From: Oceanihabitans sediminis
GTDB taxonomy: Bacteria > Bacteroidota > Bacteroidia > Flavobacteriales > Flavobacteriaceae
Direction of reading: 5' to 3'
Assembly: GCF_003337215.1 (NCBI RefSeq)
Contig: NZ_QPIG01000003.1
Span: 124,001-188,000, forward strand
DNA length: 64,000 nt
Below the pieces are notes generated by a model. That model did no database searches and had not been told where the DNA came from. It was given only the letters and a program-made list of their open reading frames with translations. The first letter of the stretch is position 1, and every line of letters starts with the position of its first letter. Below, one piece after another: positions 25,984 through 35,775 of this stretch. The position numbers and the translations under genes were made by a program.

Positions 25984-28900
25984 ACTCTGTCATTCCTCCA
26001 AAGACAAAAATCCACTAACAAGAGTAAGCCCATCGCTTAGACGCTCCCCTCTTTAGCCAAAGAGGGGAATGAATTTGCTGAAGCTCCGCGAAAGCAAAGA
26101 AAGGGGAGTTTGAAAGTAAAATACTATATATCTTAGTAAAATTATCATTCTTACGCAGACAGGAATCCATTCAACTTATTGCTAAAAAAAATCACCCTTT
26201 TTAAGAATAAGCTCCTTAGTATCCCCTCGGCTTATTTTTCGTTTGCGTAGTAAAACAAATAAAAGACGCAGAAAGGACGCGGAGGATGGCCTAGCGCAGC
26301 GTTTTGCCATCCGCATGATAAGGCTTTTATGTAGTTTTCAAGCAAACGAAAATCCGCCTAGACTTTTTTGGTTCGTTTTTTGATCAATGCAAAAAATGAA
26401 CATTTATAAATAAATAAATAAAGCACCTTCTGTCATTCCTCCGAGGCAGGAATCCACAACCAAGAACAAAGCCCATCACATAGACGCTCCCCTCTTTAGC
26501 CAAAGAGGGGAATGAATTTGCTGAAGCTCTGCGAAAGCAAAGAAAGGGGAGTTTGATTACTGAAAACCATCATATTCATTTATAAGAAAAAAGCCCCTTA
26601 GTATGCCCCCGGCCTATCGAGGATTTATCGTAAAATTTGAAATGAAGACACCGTAAAATTTTAGGCTGTTTGAGCTTATCAAAACACTATTTGAACGAGT
26701 ATTCTAATAGCGAGTTCCTAAAATTTAGGTGGCAAATGAAAAATTTAGATAAAGCATCGTCAGCCTAGATTTTTTTTGGTTCGTTTTTTTGATCAATGCA
26801 AAAAAATGAACATTTATAAATAAAGCACCTTCTGTCATTCCTACAAAGGCAAAAATCCACTAACAAGAGTAAGCCCATCACATAGACGCTCCCCTCTTTA
26901 GCCAAAGAGGGGAATGAATTTGCTGCAGCTCCGCGAAAGCAAAGAAAGGGGAGTTTGAAAGTAAAATACTATATATCTTAGTAAAATTATCATTCTTACG
27001 CAGACAGGAATCCATTCAACTTATTGCTAAAAAAAATCACCCTTTTTAAGAATAAGCTCCTTAGTATCCCCTCGGCTTATTTTTCGTTTGCGTAGTAAAA
27101 CAAATAAAAGACGCAGAAAGGACGCGGAGGATGGCCTAGCGCAGCGTTTTGCCATCCGCATGATAAGGCTTTTATGTAGTTTTCAAGCAAACGAAAATCC
27201 GCCTAGATTTTTTTTGGTTCGTTTTTTTGATCAATGCAAAAAAATGAATATTTATAAATAAAGCACCTTCTGCCATTCCTCCAAAAGCAGGAACCCACTA
27301 CCAAGAATAAAGCCTATCACATAGACGCTCCCCTCTTTAGCCAAAGAGGGGAATGAATTTGCTGAAGCTCTGCGAAAGCAAAGAAAGGGGAGTTTGATTA
27401 CTGAAAACCAACATATTCATTTATAAGAAAAAAGCCCCTTAAAAGGCACCCGGCTTATTTTTCGTTTGCGTAGTAAAACAAATAAAAGACGCAGAAAGGA
27501 CGCGGAGGATGGCCTAGCGCAGCGTTTTGCCATCCGCATGATAAGGCTTTTATGTAGTTTTCAAGCAAACGAAAATCCGCCTAGATTTTTTTTGGTTCGT
27601 TTTTTTGATCAATGCAAAAAAATGAACATTTATAAATAAAGCACCTTCTGTCATTCCTCCAAAGACAAAAATCCACTAACAAGAGTAAGCCTATCGCTTA
27701 GACGCTCCCCTCTTTAGCCAAAGAGGGGAATGAATTTGCTGCAGCTCCGCGAAAGCAAAGAAAGGGGAGTTTGAAAGTAAAATACTATATATCTTAGTAA
27801 AATTATCATTCTTACGCAGACAGGAATCCATTCAACTTATTGCTAAAAAAAATCACCCTTTTTAAGAATAAGCTCCTTAGTATCCCCTCGGCTTATTTTT
27901 CGTTTGCGTAGTAAAACAAATAAAAGACGCAGAAAGGACGCGGAGGATGGCCTAGCGCAGCGTTTTGCCATCCGCATGATAAGGCTTTTATGTAGTTTTC
28001 AAGCAAACGAAAATCCGCCTAGATTTTTTTTGGTTCGTTTTTTGATCAATGCAAAAAATGAACATTTATAAATAAATAAAGCACCTTCTGTCATTCCTCC
28101 GAGGCAGGAATCCACAACCAAGAACAAAGCCCATCACATAGACGCTCCCCTCTTTAGCCAAAGAGGGGAATGAATTTGCTGCAGCTCCGCGAAAGTAAAG
28201 AAAGGGGAGTTTGATTACTGAAAACCAACATATTCATTTATAAGAAAAAAGCCCCTTAGAATCCACCCGGCCTATCGAGGATTTATCGTAAAATTTGAAA
28301 TGAAGACACCGTAAAATTTTAGGCTGTTTGAGCTTATCAAAACACTATTTGAACGAGAATTCTAATAGCGAGTTCCTAAAATTTAGGTGGCAAATGAAAA
28401 ATTTAGATAAAGCATCGTCAGCCTAGACTTTTTTGGTTCGTTTTTTGATCAATGCAAAAAATGAACATTTATAAATAAATAAAGCACCTTCTGTCATTCC
28501 TCCGAGGCAGGAATCCACAACCAAGAACAAAGCCCATCACATAGACGCTCCCCTCTTTAGCCAAAGAGGGGAATGAATTTGCTGCAGCTCTGCGAAAGCA
28601 AAGAAAGGGGAGTTTGAAAGTAAAATACTATATATCTTAGTAAAATTATCATTCTTACGCAGACAGGAATCCATTCAACTTATTGCTAAAAAAAATCACC
28701 CTTTTTAAGAATAAGCTCCTTAGTATCCCCTCGGCTTATTTTTCGTTTGCGTAGTAAAACAAATAAAAGACGCAGAAAGGACGCGGAGGATGGCCTAGCG
28801 CAGCGTTTTGCCATCCGCATGATAAGGCTTTTATGTAGTTTTCAAGCAAACGAAAATCCGCCTAGATTTTTTTTGGTTCGTTTTTTTGATCAATGCAAAA

Positions 28901-29665
28901 AAATGAACATTTATAAATAAAGCACCTTCTGTCATTCCTCCAAAGACAAAAATCCACAACCAAGAACAAAGCCCATCGCTTAGACGCTCCCCTCTTTAGC
29001 CAAAGAGGGGAATGAATTTGCTGAAGCTCTGCGAAAGCAAAGAAAGGGGAGTTTGAAAGTAAAATACTATATATCTTAGTAAAATTATCATTCTTACGCA
29101 GACAGGAATCCATTCAACTTATTGCTAAAAAAAATCACCCTTTTTAAGAATAAGCTCCTTAGTATCCCCTCGGCTTATTTTTCGTTTGCGTAGTAAAACA
29201 AATAAAAGACGCAGAAAGGACGCGGAGGATGGCCTAGCGCAGCGTTTTGCCATCCGCATGATAAGGCTTTTATGTAGTTTTCAAGCAAACGAAAATCCGC
29301 CTAGATTTTTTTTGGTTCGTTTTTTTGATCAATGCAAAAAAATGAATATTTATAAATAAAACTCCTTCTGTCATTCCTGCACACGCAGGAATCCACTTCA
29401 AACCTATAAAGCAAATAATAAAAGAAACACACTATATACAAGAAAAAGCCCCTTAGTATGCCCCCGGCCTATCGAGGATTTATCGTAAAATTTGAAATGA
29501 AGACACCGTAAAATTTTAGGCTGTTTGAGCTTATCAAAACACTATTTGAACGAGTATTCTAATAGCGAGTTCCTAAAATTTAGGTGGCAAATGAAAAATT
29601 TAGATAAAGCATCGTCAGCCTAGATTTTTTTGGTTCGTTTTTTGATCAATGCAAAAAATGAACAT
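25984..29665. repeat. Mosaic array of nine 380-440 bp modular repeats
   Basis: Nine units follow one another with starts near 25984, 26423, 26825, 27263, 27641, 28081, 28484, 28922 and 29361. Each unit has module A (hairpin CCCCTCTTT-AGCC-AAAGAGGGG and a second GGGGAG tract), then body B1 or B2, then module C, a hairpin GTTCGTTTTTTTG / CAAAAAAATGAAC. B1 (units 1, 3, 5, 7, 8) has the long inverted pair TTTTCGTTTGC / GCAAACGAAAA and an inner GGATGGC / GCCATCC stem. B2 (units 2, 6, 9) has AAAATTTTAGG / CCTAAAATTTAGG pairs. Unit 4 is a B2-B1 hybrid. Unit 9 has a degenerate A. No gene is convincing inside. The array fills the 3.9-kb gap between the convergent lptB and DUF808 genes. Confidence 0.92.
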
Positions 29666-29731
29666 TATCCTTAACTAGAGATGCTTCCCTCGTTACCTCC
29701 ATCTCAATGACAAAACAACAACCCTATCATT

Positions 29732-29752
29732 CCTGCACACGCAGGAATCCAC
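29732..29752. repeat. Short palindromic intergenic repeat
   Basis: ATTCCTGC-ACAC-GCAGGAAT forms a perfect 8-bp hairpin. The same element occurs within module A of the large array (29375-29394) and at 57751 and 58229. Confidence 0.7.
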
Positions 29753-29788
29753 TAACTACTAACAACTAACAACTAAAAACTAAAAATC
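29750..29788 (-). repeat. 7-bp repeat array after the DUF808 gene
   Basis: On the minus strand, right after the TGA stop, the sequence reads TTTTTAG TTTTTAG TTGTTAG TTGTTAG TAGTTAG. Same orientation relative to transcription as the other arrays. Confidence 0.7.
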
Positions 29789-30662
29789 ACCCCTCCTTCT
29801 TAGGAAGAAACAACTTCACCACTTGCATCACCAAAAACGCAACAAAACCAATTAGTATCCCTAATATAAATTCCCTAAGCGTACCAGGAAGCATTTCTAA
29901 GAAATGATGAAAGAACTCTATATTATGCGCAAATATCCCACCGGAAACAAGAAGCAAAGCAATAGTTCCTATTACAGACAAACTCTTAATCACTACTGGC
30001 AAAGCCCTAATCAAAAAATTCCCAATACGACTAGAAAAACTTTTCTTATTAGCACTCAAGCTCACCAACTTATAGCCAAAATCATCCATTCTAACAATAA
30101 GTGCAACAATACCATAAACCCCAATGGTTGCAATTAAGGATACAATAGAAACCACCAATATTTGAAAAAGTATCGGTTTACCCATCACCGTACCTAAAGC
30201 GATAATAACAATTTCTACCGATAAAATAAAGTCTGTAAAAATAGCAGACTTAATCTTCTTCTTTTCTGCAATTCGTTGATCTGCTTCAGAAACATCCTTC
30301 AAAGCTACAACTGCAGCCTTCTTTTTATGCGGAACAATATACTCGTAAACCTTTTCAACGCCTTCATAAGCTAAATAAATTCCCCCTAAAATCAATGCCA
30401 ACTTCACCGCCCATGGCGCAAAAGCACTCAGCACAAAAGCAATAGGTAAAATAATTAGTTTATTGAGTCCAGAACCCTTCGTGATTTCCCACAAAACAGG
30501 TAATTCTCTAGAAGAAACAAAACCAGTAGCCTTTTCAGCATTCACCGCCAAATCATCTCCTAGAATCCCAGCAGTCTTTTTGGTACTAATCTTTGCCATG
30601 ACTACAACGTCATCCATTAAAGCCGCTATATCATCTAATAATGCAAAAATACCTGATGCCAT
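29787..30662 (-). CDS. DUF808 (YedI family) membrane protein
   Basis: This 291-residue protein matches the DUF808/YedI family: the N-terminus SGIFALLDDIAALMDDVVVMAK and KKTAGILGDDLAVNAEKATGF are family signatures, followed by about seven hydrophobic segments and ending in a Lys-rich tail. It is an inner-membrane protein with unknown biochemical function. It lies 25 bp after pssA in the minus direction, so the two may be co-transcribed. Its stop codon is followed by 7-bp repeats and then the mosaic array. Confidence 0.92.
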   Translation of the reverse strand: MASGIFALLDDIAALMDDVVVMAKISTKKTAGILGDDLAVNAEKATGFVSSRELPVLWEITKGSGLNKLIILPIAFVLSAFAPWAVKLALILGGIYLAYEGVEKVYEYIVPHKKKAAVVALKDVSEADQRIAEKKKIKSAIFTDFILSVEIVIIALGTVMGKPILFQILVVSIVSLIATIGVYGIVALIVRMDDFGYKLVSLSANKKSFSSRIGNFLIRALPVVIKSLSVIGTIALLLVSGGIFAHNIEFFHHFLEMLPGTLREFILGILIGFVAFLVMQVVKLFLPKKEG

Positions 30663-30687
30663 CTAATATGTTTTAAAATTGCTTCTT

Positions 30688-31428
30688 CTATTTAGAAAAT
30701 AAGGATAAAATAATATATGTTAAAATAATTAATGGTATGGCTGCAAACTGAAGAACTACCAATAAAACAAGGCTTAGAATAAGAAAGATATAACGTATCG
30801 CATTGTCTTGAAATCCGTAGTTTTTAAACTTCAATGCAAAAAGTTTCACCGGACTATTCAGTATATAAGTACTCAACAACGTTATCCCTAACAAGAACCA
30901 AGTATTCAAAATTATAGCATGCATAGCATCGCTGTTCTGAAACTCTAAAATTAACGGAAAGGATATAATAACCAAGGCATTTGCCGGTGTTGGTAAACCC
31001 TTAAAAAAGCTCTGCTGCTCTTCGTCTATATTAAATTTAGCCAACCTATAAGCAGATCCTAAGGTAATTAACAAACCTACAAAGGCTAAAGGAACTACCT
31101 CCGTATCTCCTAAAGTCATAAAAGAATCCCAGGAACCTACATTTGGCTCCGGACTAGTAGAAGCTAAAGCCAAAAGCTTATACATGATAATACCAGGAAC
31201 CAAGCCACTTGTAACCATGTCTGCTAAGGAGTCCAACTGCACTCCTAGCTCACTTTGCACCTGCAATTTCCTTGCAAAAAAACCATCAAAGAAATCGAAG
31301 AAGATTCCTAGAATAACAAAAAAAGCAGCATAAACAAAATTGTTTTCTACAGCTAATATTACAGCAATGCTTCCACAGAAAAGGTTAAGCAGAGTAATTA
31401 AATTCGGAATAAATCTTTTTAATCGCAT
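30688..31428 (-). CDS. pssA: CDP-diacylglycerol-serine O-phosphatidyltransferase
   Basis: The enzyme makes phosphatidylserine, the precursor of phosphatidylethanolamine. The 246-residue integral membrane protein has the CDP-alcohol phosphotransferase motif D45-x2-D48-G49-x2-A52-R53-x8-G62-x3-D66-x3-D70 and about seven hydrophobic helices. The N-terminus RFIPNLITLLNLFCGS is typical of PssA. It is divergent from the PorV-like gene and precedes the DUF808 gene. Confidence 0.94.
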   Translation of the reverse strand: MRLKRFIPNLITLLNLFCGSIAVILAVENNFVYAAFFVILGIFFDFFDGFFARKLQVQSELGVQLDSLADMVTSGLVPGIIMYKLLALASTSPEPNVGSWDSFMTLGDTEVVPLAFVGLLITLGSAYRLAKFNIDEEQQSFFKGLPTPANALVIISFPLILEFQNSDAMHAIILNTWFLLGITLLSTYILNSPVKLFALKFKNYGFQDNAIRYIFLILSLVLLVVLQFAAIPLIILTYIILSLFSK

Positions 31429-31551
31429 ATATCAGTTTATGATGTAAAAATAACAAACTATTTTCGTCTAAAACAAAAATTAAACAATATCTATTGCTTT
31501 TTCAAGTTTAATATATTGGAAAATAATAGCATATTTGTAAAAAATAAATCT

Positions 31552-32622
31552 TTGAAAAGACTACTAACCATACTACTCCTAACCCTTTGCGTAAATCTCT
31601 CAGCGCAAACCCTTAGAAAATACTCTAATGAATTTATGAATATTGGTGTAGATGCTGCTGCACTAGGTATGAGCAATGCGGTTACAGCCTTTTCAAGCGA
31701 TGTAAATTCTGGCTATTGGAATCCTGCCGGATTAGTAAATATGGAAGACAAACAACTTGCACTAATGCATGCTAGCTACTTTGCCAATATTGCCAATTAC
31801 GACTACGCTGCTTTTGCAATGCCTTTAGATCATGACAGCGCTATTGGTATATCCTTAATCCGGTTTGCAGTTGACGATATTCTAAATACTACCGAATTAA
31901 TCGATTCCGAAGGAAATATCAACTATGACAGAATTAGTAAATTTTCCACAGCCGATTACGGGGTAACCTTTTCCTATTCACGACGATTACCTATAGATGG
32001 GTTTAACTACGGAGTAAACGCTAAAGTTATTAGACGTGTTATTGGGAAATTCGCAAACTCTTGGGGTTTCGGACTTGACGCTGGGGTACAATTCGAATCT
32101 AAAAACAATTGGAAATTCGGCCTGATGGCTAGAGATATCACCACAACTTTTAACGCGTGGTCTATAGACAAAGAAGAGTTTGCCAAAGTGCAAGATGCTG
32201 TCGAAGGGCAAAACCAAGAGCTTCCGGAAACTACCGAGCTTACCATCCCGAAACTGCAATTCGGTATAGCAAAAAAGTTTATATATCGCCATGATTTTTC
32301 CATCCTAACAGAAGTAGATTTAAACATTCGTTTCGAACAAAACAACGACTTAATTTCTACCTCAGTAGCAAGTATCAATCCAGCATTCGGCTTTGAAGTA
32401 GGCTATATCGATATGGTCTACCTTAGAGGTGGTGTGGGTAATTTCCAAAACGAATTACAAATAGATAATTCCGAAAAAATAGGCTTCCAGCCCAGTATTG
32501 GTATCGGATTCAAATATAACTGCATTCAAGTAGATTACGCCTTTACAGATATTGGCGATCAAAGTGTAGCACTATATTCCAACGTATTTTCCCTAAAAAT
32601 AGATTTTGACTGTTTCAGATAG
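31552..32622 (+). CDS. PorV/PorQ family outer-membrane protein
   Basis: A FadL-like beta-barrel protein with signal peptide (LKRLLTILLLTLCVNLSAQ) and the family pattern NIGVDAAALGMSNAVTAFSSD, SGYWNPAGL. PorV and PorQ proteins serve the type IX secretion system as shuttles for cargo at the cell surface; relatives of unknown role are common in Bacteroidetes. The start is taken as TTG at 31552, giving a compact signal peptide; the frame is open to TTG at 31516, whose extra 12 residues would precede the signal. The final barrel strand ends in FSLKIDFDCFR. It lies 14 bp upstream of the Lnb-like gene, so both are likely co-transcribed. Confidence 0.85.
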   Translation: MKRLLTILLLTLCVNLSAQTLRKYSNEFMNIGVDAAALGMSNAVTAFSSDVNSGYWNPAGLVNMEDKQLALMHASYFANIANYDYAAFAMPLDHDSAIGISLIRFAVDDILNTTELIDSEGNINYDRISKFSTADYGVTFSYSRRLPIDGFNYGVNAKVIRRVIGKFANSWGFGLDAGVQFESKNNWKFGLMARDITTTFNAWSIDKEEFAKVQDAVEGQNQELPETTELTIPKLQFGIAKKFIYRHDFSILTEVDLNIRFEQNNDLISTSVASINPAFGFEVGYIDMVYLRGGVGNFQNELQIDNSEKIGFQPSIGIGFKYNCIQVDYAFTDIGDQSVALYSNVFSLKIDFDCFR

Positions 32623-32636
32623 TTAAGCAAAATAAT

Positions 32637-33794
32637 ATGAAAAAGCTTTACCTACTTTTATGCTTCTTTTCCTTGGTATACACCCAAGCACAAACCAACT
32701 ACGCCAACACACAAGTTAGTGTTTTAACCATAGGGCCAGGATCTTCCCTTAACGATGCCTTTGGCCATAACGGAATCCGAATAAAAACCCCTACTTCCGA
32801 TGTGGTTTATGACTACGGAAGGTTTCCTTTTGACGACCCAAATTTCTACTTAAATTTCGCAAGAGGTAAACTATTATATTCCCAAGGATTTAGCAATACC
32901 TTACCGGTTATTGAGTATTACCGAAGCCAAAACAGAACCATCAAAGAGCAGGTTTTAAACCTTACGGAAGAAGAAAAAAGAGACATACACGCCTTTTTAG
33001 AAACCAATGCCCTTCCGCAAAACAGAGAGTATTTATACGATTTCTTTTACGATAACTGCGCTACAAAAATTAGAGATGTTCTAGAGCAAACTACACACCA
33101 TAACGTACAATTTCATACACCAGAAGCTCTAGGTGATAACACCTTTAGAGATTTAATCCGTCAAAATGTACATTGGAATTCTTGGGGCGGACTAGGAATC
33201 GATCTAGCCCTAGGTTCTATCATAGACCAAAGAGCAACCGATTACGAACACATGTTCTTACCAGAATATATCCATCAGTTTTTTGAAAATGCTTCTCGTG
33301 ATGACAACAACCAAAACTTGGTTACAAAATCGGAAGTTATTTATACCAAAATAGAAACTGAAAAAGATCAAAACTTTTTCCTTAGCCCTTTATTTATTAT
33401 CGGCGTACTAAGTCTTATCATCTTATACATCACTTTCAAAAACTACAAAACCGGAAACCGAAACAAATGGCTTGATTTCAGCTTATTTCTTTTCACCGGA
33501 CTAACAGGAGTTTTCCTCTTACTATTATGGTTTGCCACAGACCATACTACAACCGCAAACAACTACAACCTACTTTGGGCCTTTGCATTAAACATTTTGG
33601 TAGCACACCAAGTCCTAAAAACAAAAGTAGCAACCTGGTTTAAAAAGTATCTAAGCTTCCTAATCATCCTACTTGCTCTACTCGTTTTCCATTGGTTCAC
33701 CGGAGTACAAAGCTTCGCATACGCGCTTATCCCGCTACTTATTGCAATAGCTGTGAGATATGTGTATTTGTTTAATTATTTTTCTAGGAAATAG
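32637..33794 (+). CDS. Lnb-like (DUF4105) membrane protein
   Basis: This 385-residue protein has a signal peptide (FFSLVYTQAQ), a periplasmic DUF4105 domain (about 25-230) and a C-terminal membrane part with about five helices (255-385). The domain resembles the N-terminal part of lipoprotein intramolecular transacylase Lnb, with candidate catalytic residues H44 (NDAFGHNGIRI) and C141 (YDFFYDNCATKIRD). Lnb makes lyso-form lipoproteins. Whether this homologue does so is not shown. The stop codon lies inside a 7-bp repeat: TAGGAAA at 33785 and again at 33792, where the second TAG is the stop. Confidence 0.82.
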   Translation: MKKLYLLLCFFSLVYTQAQTNYANTQVSVLTIGPGSSLNDAFGHNGIRIKTPTSDVVYDYGRFPFDDPNFYLNFARGKLLYSQGFSNTLPVIEYYRSQNRTIKEQVLNLTEEEKRDIHAFLETNALPQNREYLYDFFYDNCATKIRDVLEQTTHHNVQFHTPEALGDNTFRDLIRQNVHWNSWGGLGIDLALGSIIDQRATDYEHMFLPEYIHQFFENASRDDNNQNLVTKSEVIYTKIETEKDQNFFLSPLFIIGVLSLIILYITFKNYKTGNRNKWLDFSLFLFTGLTGVFLLLLWFATDHTTTANNYNLLWAFALNILVAHQVLKTKVATWFKKYLSFLIILLALLVFHWFTGVQSFAYALIPLLIAIAVRYVYLFNYFSRK

Positions 33795-33998
33795 GAAACA
33801 GGTATTAGGTATTAGAAGCTAGTAAATAGAAACTAGAACACTAGGACTAAGGTTAAAAGATTTGGGAATAGGAATTAAGGATTTGGGATTAGAATACTAG
33901 CAACTAAGTTTTAGGATTTCAGGTTAGGAATTAGGAAACAGGGATTAGGGATTAGGGATTAGAAAATAGCAAATAGAAACTAGGAGTTAAGGTTTTGA
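33785..33998 (+). repeat. 7-bp repeat array starting inside the Lnb-like gene
   Basis: From 33785 the sequence can be read in sevens: TAGGAAA, TAGGAAA, CAGGTAT, TAGGTAT, TAGAAGC, TAGTAAA, TAGAAAC, TAGAACA. Later it includes three GGGATTA copies (about 33942-33962). G-rich on the transcribed sense strand. The first unit is inside the coding sequence and the second contains the stop codon. Confidence 0.8.
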
Positions 33999-34231
33999 AA
34001 TTAGAAGCTATAAAAACAAGCAATAATCACCTATCAACCTACAATACACAACAAACAACTAAACTATTAACGACTATACTACTAACGATTAAACGAATAA
34101 CCACCAAACACCTCCCCACTTTTCACTTATCACTTATCACTTTTCACTTTTCACTTTTATCTTTTCACTTAAAAAACCACTAAACTATTAACAACTATAC
34201 CACTACCCACTACCCACTAACAACTAACTCA
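33999..34231 (-). repeat. 7-bp repeat array after the sugar-transferase gene
   Basis: On the minus strand, starting at the CAG-TGA stop: CAGTGAG TTAGTTG TTAGTGG GTAGTGG GTAGTGG, followed by less regular units and a set of ATAAGTG/AAAAGTG sevens (34127-34165). Together with 33785-33998 it fills the 434-bp gap between two convergent genes; nothing else is seen in that gap. Confidence 0.72.
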
Positions 34232-35617
34232 CTGCCCCCTATAATAAACAACAGTACTCAAAGTCTTCAGAAAGATTTTAGCATCCAAAAAGAAACTTCG
34301 ATGCTTAATATAATACAGGTCGTATTGAAGTTTTAACAAGCTATCTTCCACAGAAGCCCCATAGCGAACCAATACCTGTGCCCAACCAGTTAGTCCAGGC
34401 TTAATAATATGTCTCGTTTCGTAAAAAGGAATAACCTCCGACAATTCTTTAACAAAAGAAGGTCGCTCCGGTCTTGGTCCAATAAAACTCATATCCCCTA
34501 AAAGAATATTATAAAACTGTGGAACCTCATCCAGTCGGCATCTACGCATAAATCTCCCAAAAGGAGTGACTCTAGCATCATTTTTACTTGCCCAAACAGC
34601 ACCATTTTTTTCCGCATTTTCTACCATAGTACGAAATTTCAGAATATGAAAATGTTTACCATTTTTACCAACTCGCTCTTGCTTATAAAACAACGGTCCA
34701 CGATTAGCAAGCATGTTTCCAAATAAAATAAAAGGAAGAAAAAACACAGCTAGTAGAAGCCCCACAACAGCAAAAAGCAAATCAAAAATACGCTGAAAAA
34801 ACAAGTACAATTTGTTATGATTAGATCTGCTAAACGGAAAGTATTTATAAAAGTCTTTCCCAACAAACTGCACAGGCACACGATAAGTCATCTCTTCATA
34901 TACCTGCGTATATTCTTTAATAGGAAAACCTCTTTCCAATAAAGCTATTAAATGGTGATACAAGTCCGGATGAATAGTATCCGAATTATAACAGGAAACC
35001 ACTATTTCAGAGATTTGCTGTTTTTTAATTACCTCATGTATGTCCTTAACTACCACCTCCTGTAAACCAAAAACCTCCTCCGGTTTCTCTCCACCACAAT
35101 TAACAAAGCCAACGATTTTATAATTCGGATCCGAACTACCTAACTCCTGTAAAACTTTACCAACATTACAAGAATCACCCACCAACAAAGCCTTTTTATA
35201 AAATCTAGGGGAAGCAACAAAACCTATATAAGCAAGACGCCATACTGTCAAGCCTAGGATAATCGCTAAAAAGAAATATAAAATCTGTAACCTATTTGCT
35301 GGTAAAAAAGGTGTAAAAAAAGGAGTAAGCAAGTAGCATAAAACAGTAACCGAAACCGTTAAAAGAATATTTGATAAAACAGCATCTTTTCTGCTGGCCT
35401 TTTGTAAATCATATAGCTCAAACACCGTTCCAAAAACACTTAAGTAAACAGCCAAAACCAAAGCCCATGTCCAGTTCTCTTCGGTAACATAAAAATAATC
35501 AAAAGCAAAGGATTCACTAATAATGAAAAGAGACAGAAACACAAAAAACACATCAAAAGTGCGTAATAGTATTTTCCTTTCAGAAATATTAAAATGAACC
35601 GACCTCTTTTTACCCAT
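34229..35617 (-). CDS. Initiating sugar-phosphate (polyprenyl glycosylphosphotransferase) transferase
   Basis: The enzyme starts polysaccharide synthesis by moving a sugar-1-phosphate to undecaprenyl phosphate. The protein (462 residues from ATG 35617) has an N-terminal membrane part with five helices, a central Rossmann-like domain and a C-terminal bacterial sugar transferase domain with YKQERVGKNGKHFHILKFRTM, RRCRLDEVPQFYNILLGDMS and GPRPERPSF. The open frame extends to 35656 but the start at MGKKRSVHFN is more natural. It is the last gene of the minus-strand polysaccharide locus. Sugar specificity (glucose, galactose or related) cannot be read. Confidence 0.93.
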   Translation of the reverse strand: MGKKRSVHFNISERKILLRTFDVFFVFLSLFIISESFAFDYFYVTEENWTWALVLAVYLSVFGTVFELYDLQKASRKDAVLSNILLTVSVTVLCYLLTPFFTPFLPANRLQILYFFLAIILGLTVWRLAYIGFVASPRFYKKALLVGDSCNVGKVLQELGSSDPNYKIVGFVNCGGEKPEEVFGLQEVVVKDIHEVIKKQQISEIVVSCYNSDTIHPDLYHHLIALLERGFPIKEYTQVYEEMTYRVPVQFVGKDFYKYFPFSRSNHNKLYLFFQRIFDLLFAVVGLLLAVFFLPFILFGNMLANRGPLFYKQERVGKNGKHFHILKFRTMVENAEKNGAVWASKNDARVTPFGRFMRRCRLDEVPQFYNILLGDMSFIGPRPERPSFVKELSEVIPFYETRHIIKPGLTGWAQVLVRYGASVEDSLLKLQYDLYYIKHRSFFLDAKIFLKTLSTVVYYRGQ

Positions 35618-35682
35618 TAATATAATTAATTTCAGAGTAAAGATATAAATATACAAGAAACAAACAAGTATTTTACCAAATC

Positions 35683-35775
35683 CTTAATCCTAAACTCAAA
35701 GCCCAACAACCCACACCTAAAACCTAACACCTAATCCCTAAAACCTACCACCTAATCCCTAATCCCTAACAACTA
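35683..35775 (-). repeat. 7-bp repeat array overlapping the glycosyltransferase stop
   Basis: On the minus strand GTTAGTTG TTAGGGA TTAGGGA TTAGGTG continues to about 35683. The last three sense codons and the stop (GTT AGT TGT TAG) are part of the array. Confidence 0.78.

Noticed and set aside
28862-29113. 83-codon open frame on the minus strand inside the mosaic array
   Set aside because: It runs across modules C and A of repeat units 7-8; the same frame is broken in other copies and the product is a mix of the hairpin arms, so it is not a gene.
25984-29665. Possible CRISPR array
   Set aside because: Units are about 400 bp, without short direct repeats and unique spacers; no cas genes are present.
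33942-33962. True telomere repeat or chromosome end
   Set aside because: Only three GGGATTA copies in a degenerate 7-bp array within a gene-dense region; bacteria of this group have circular chromosomes.
33995-34183. 62-codon open frame on the plus strand
   Set aside because: It is made of the 7-bp repeats and has Thr/Asn/Leu-rich low complexity.
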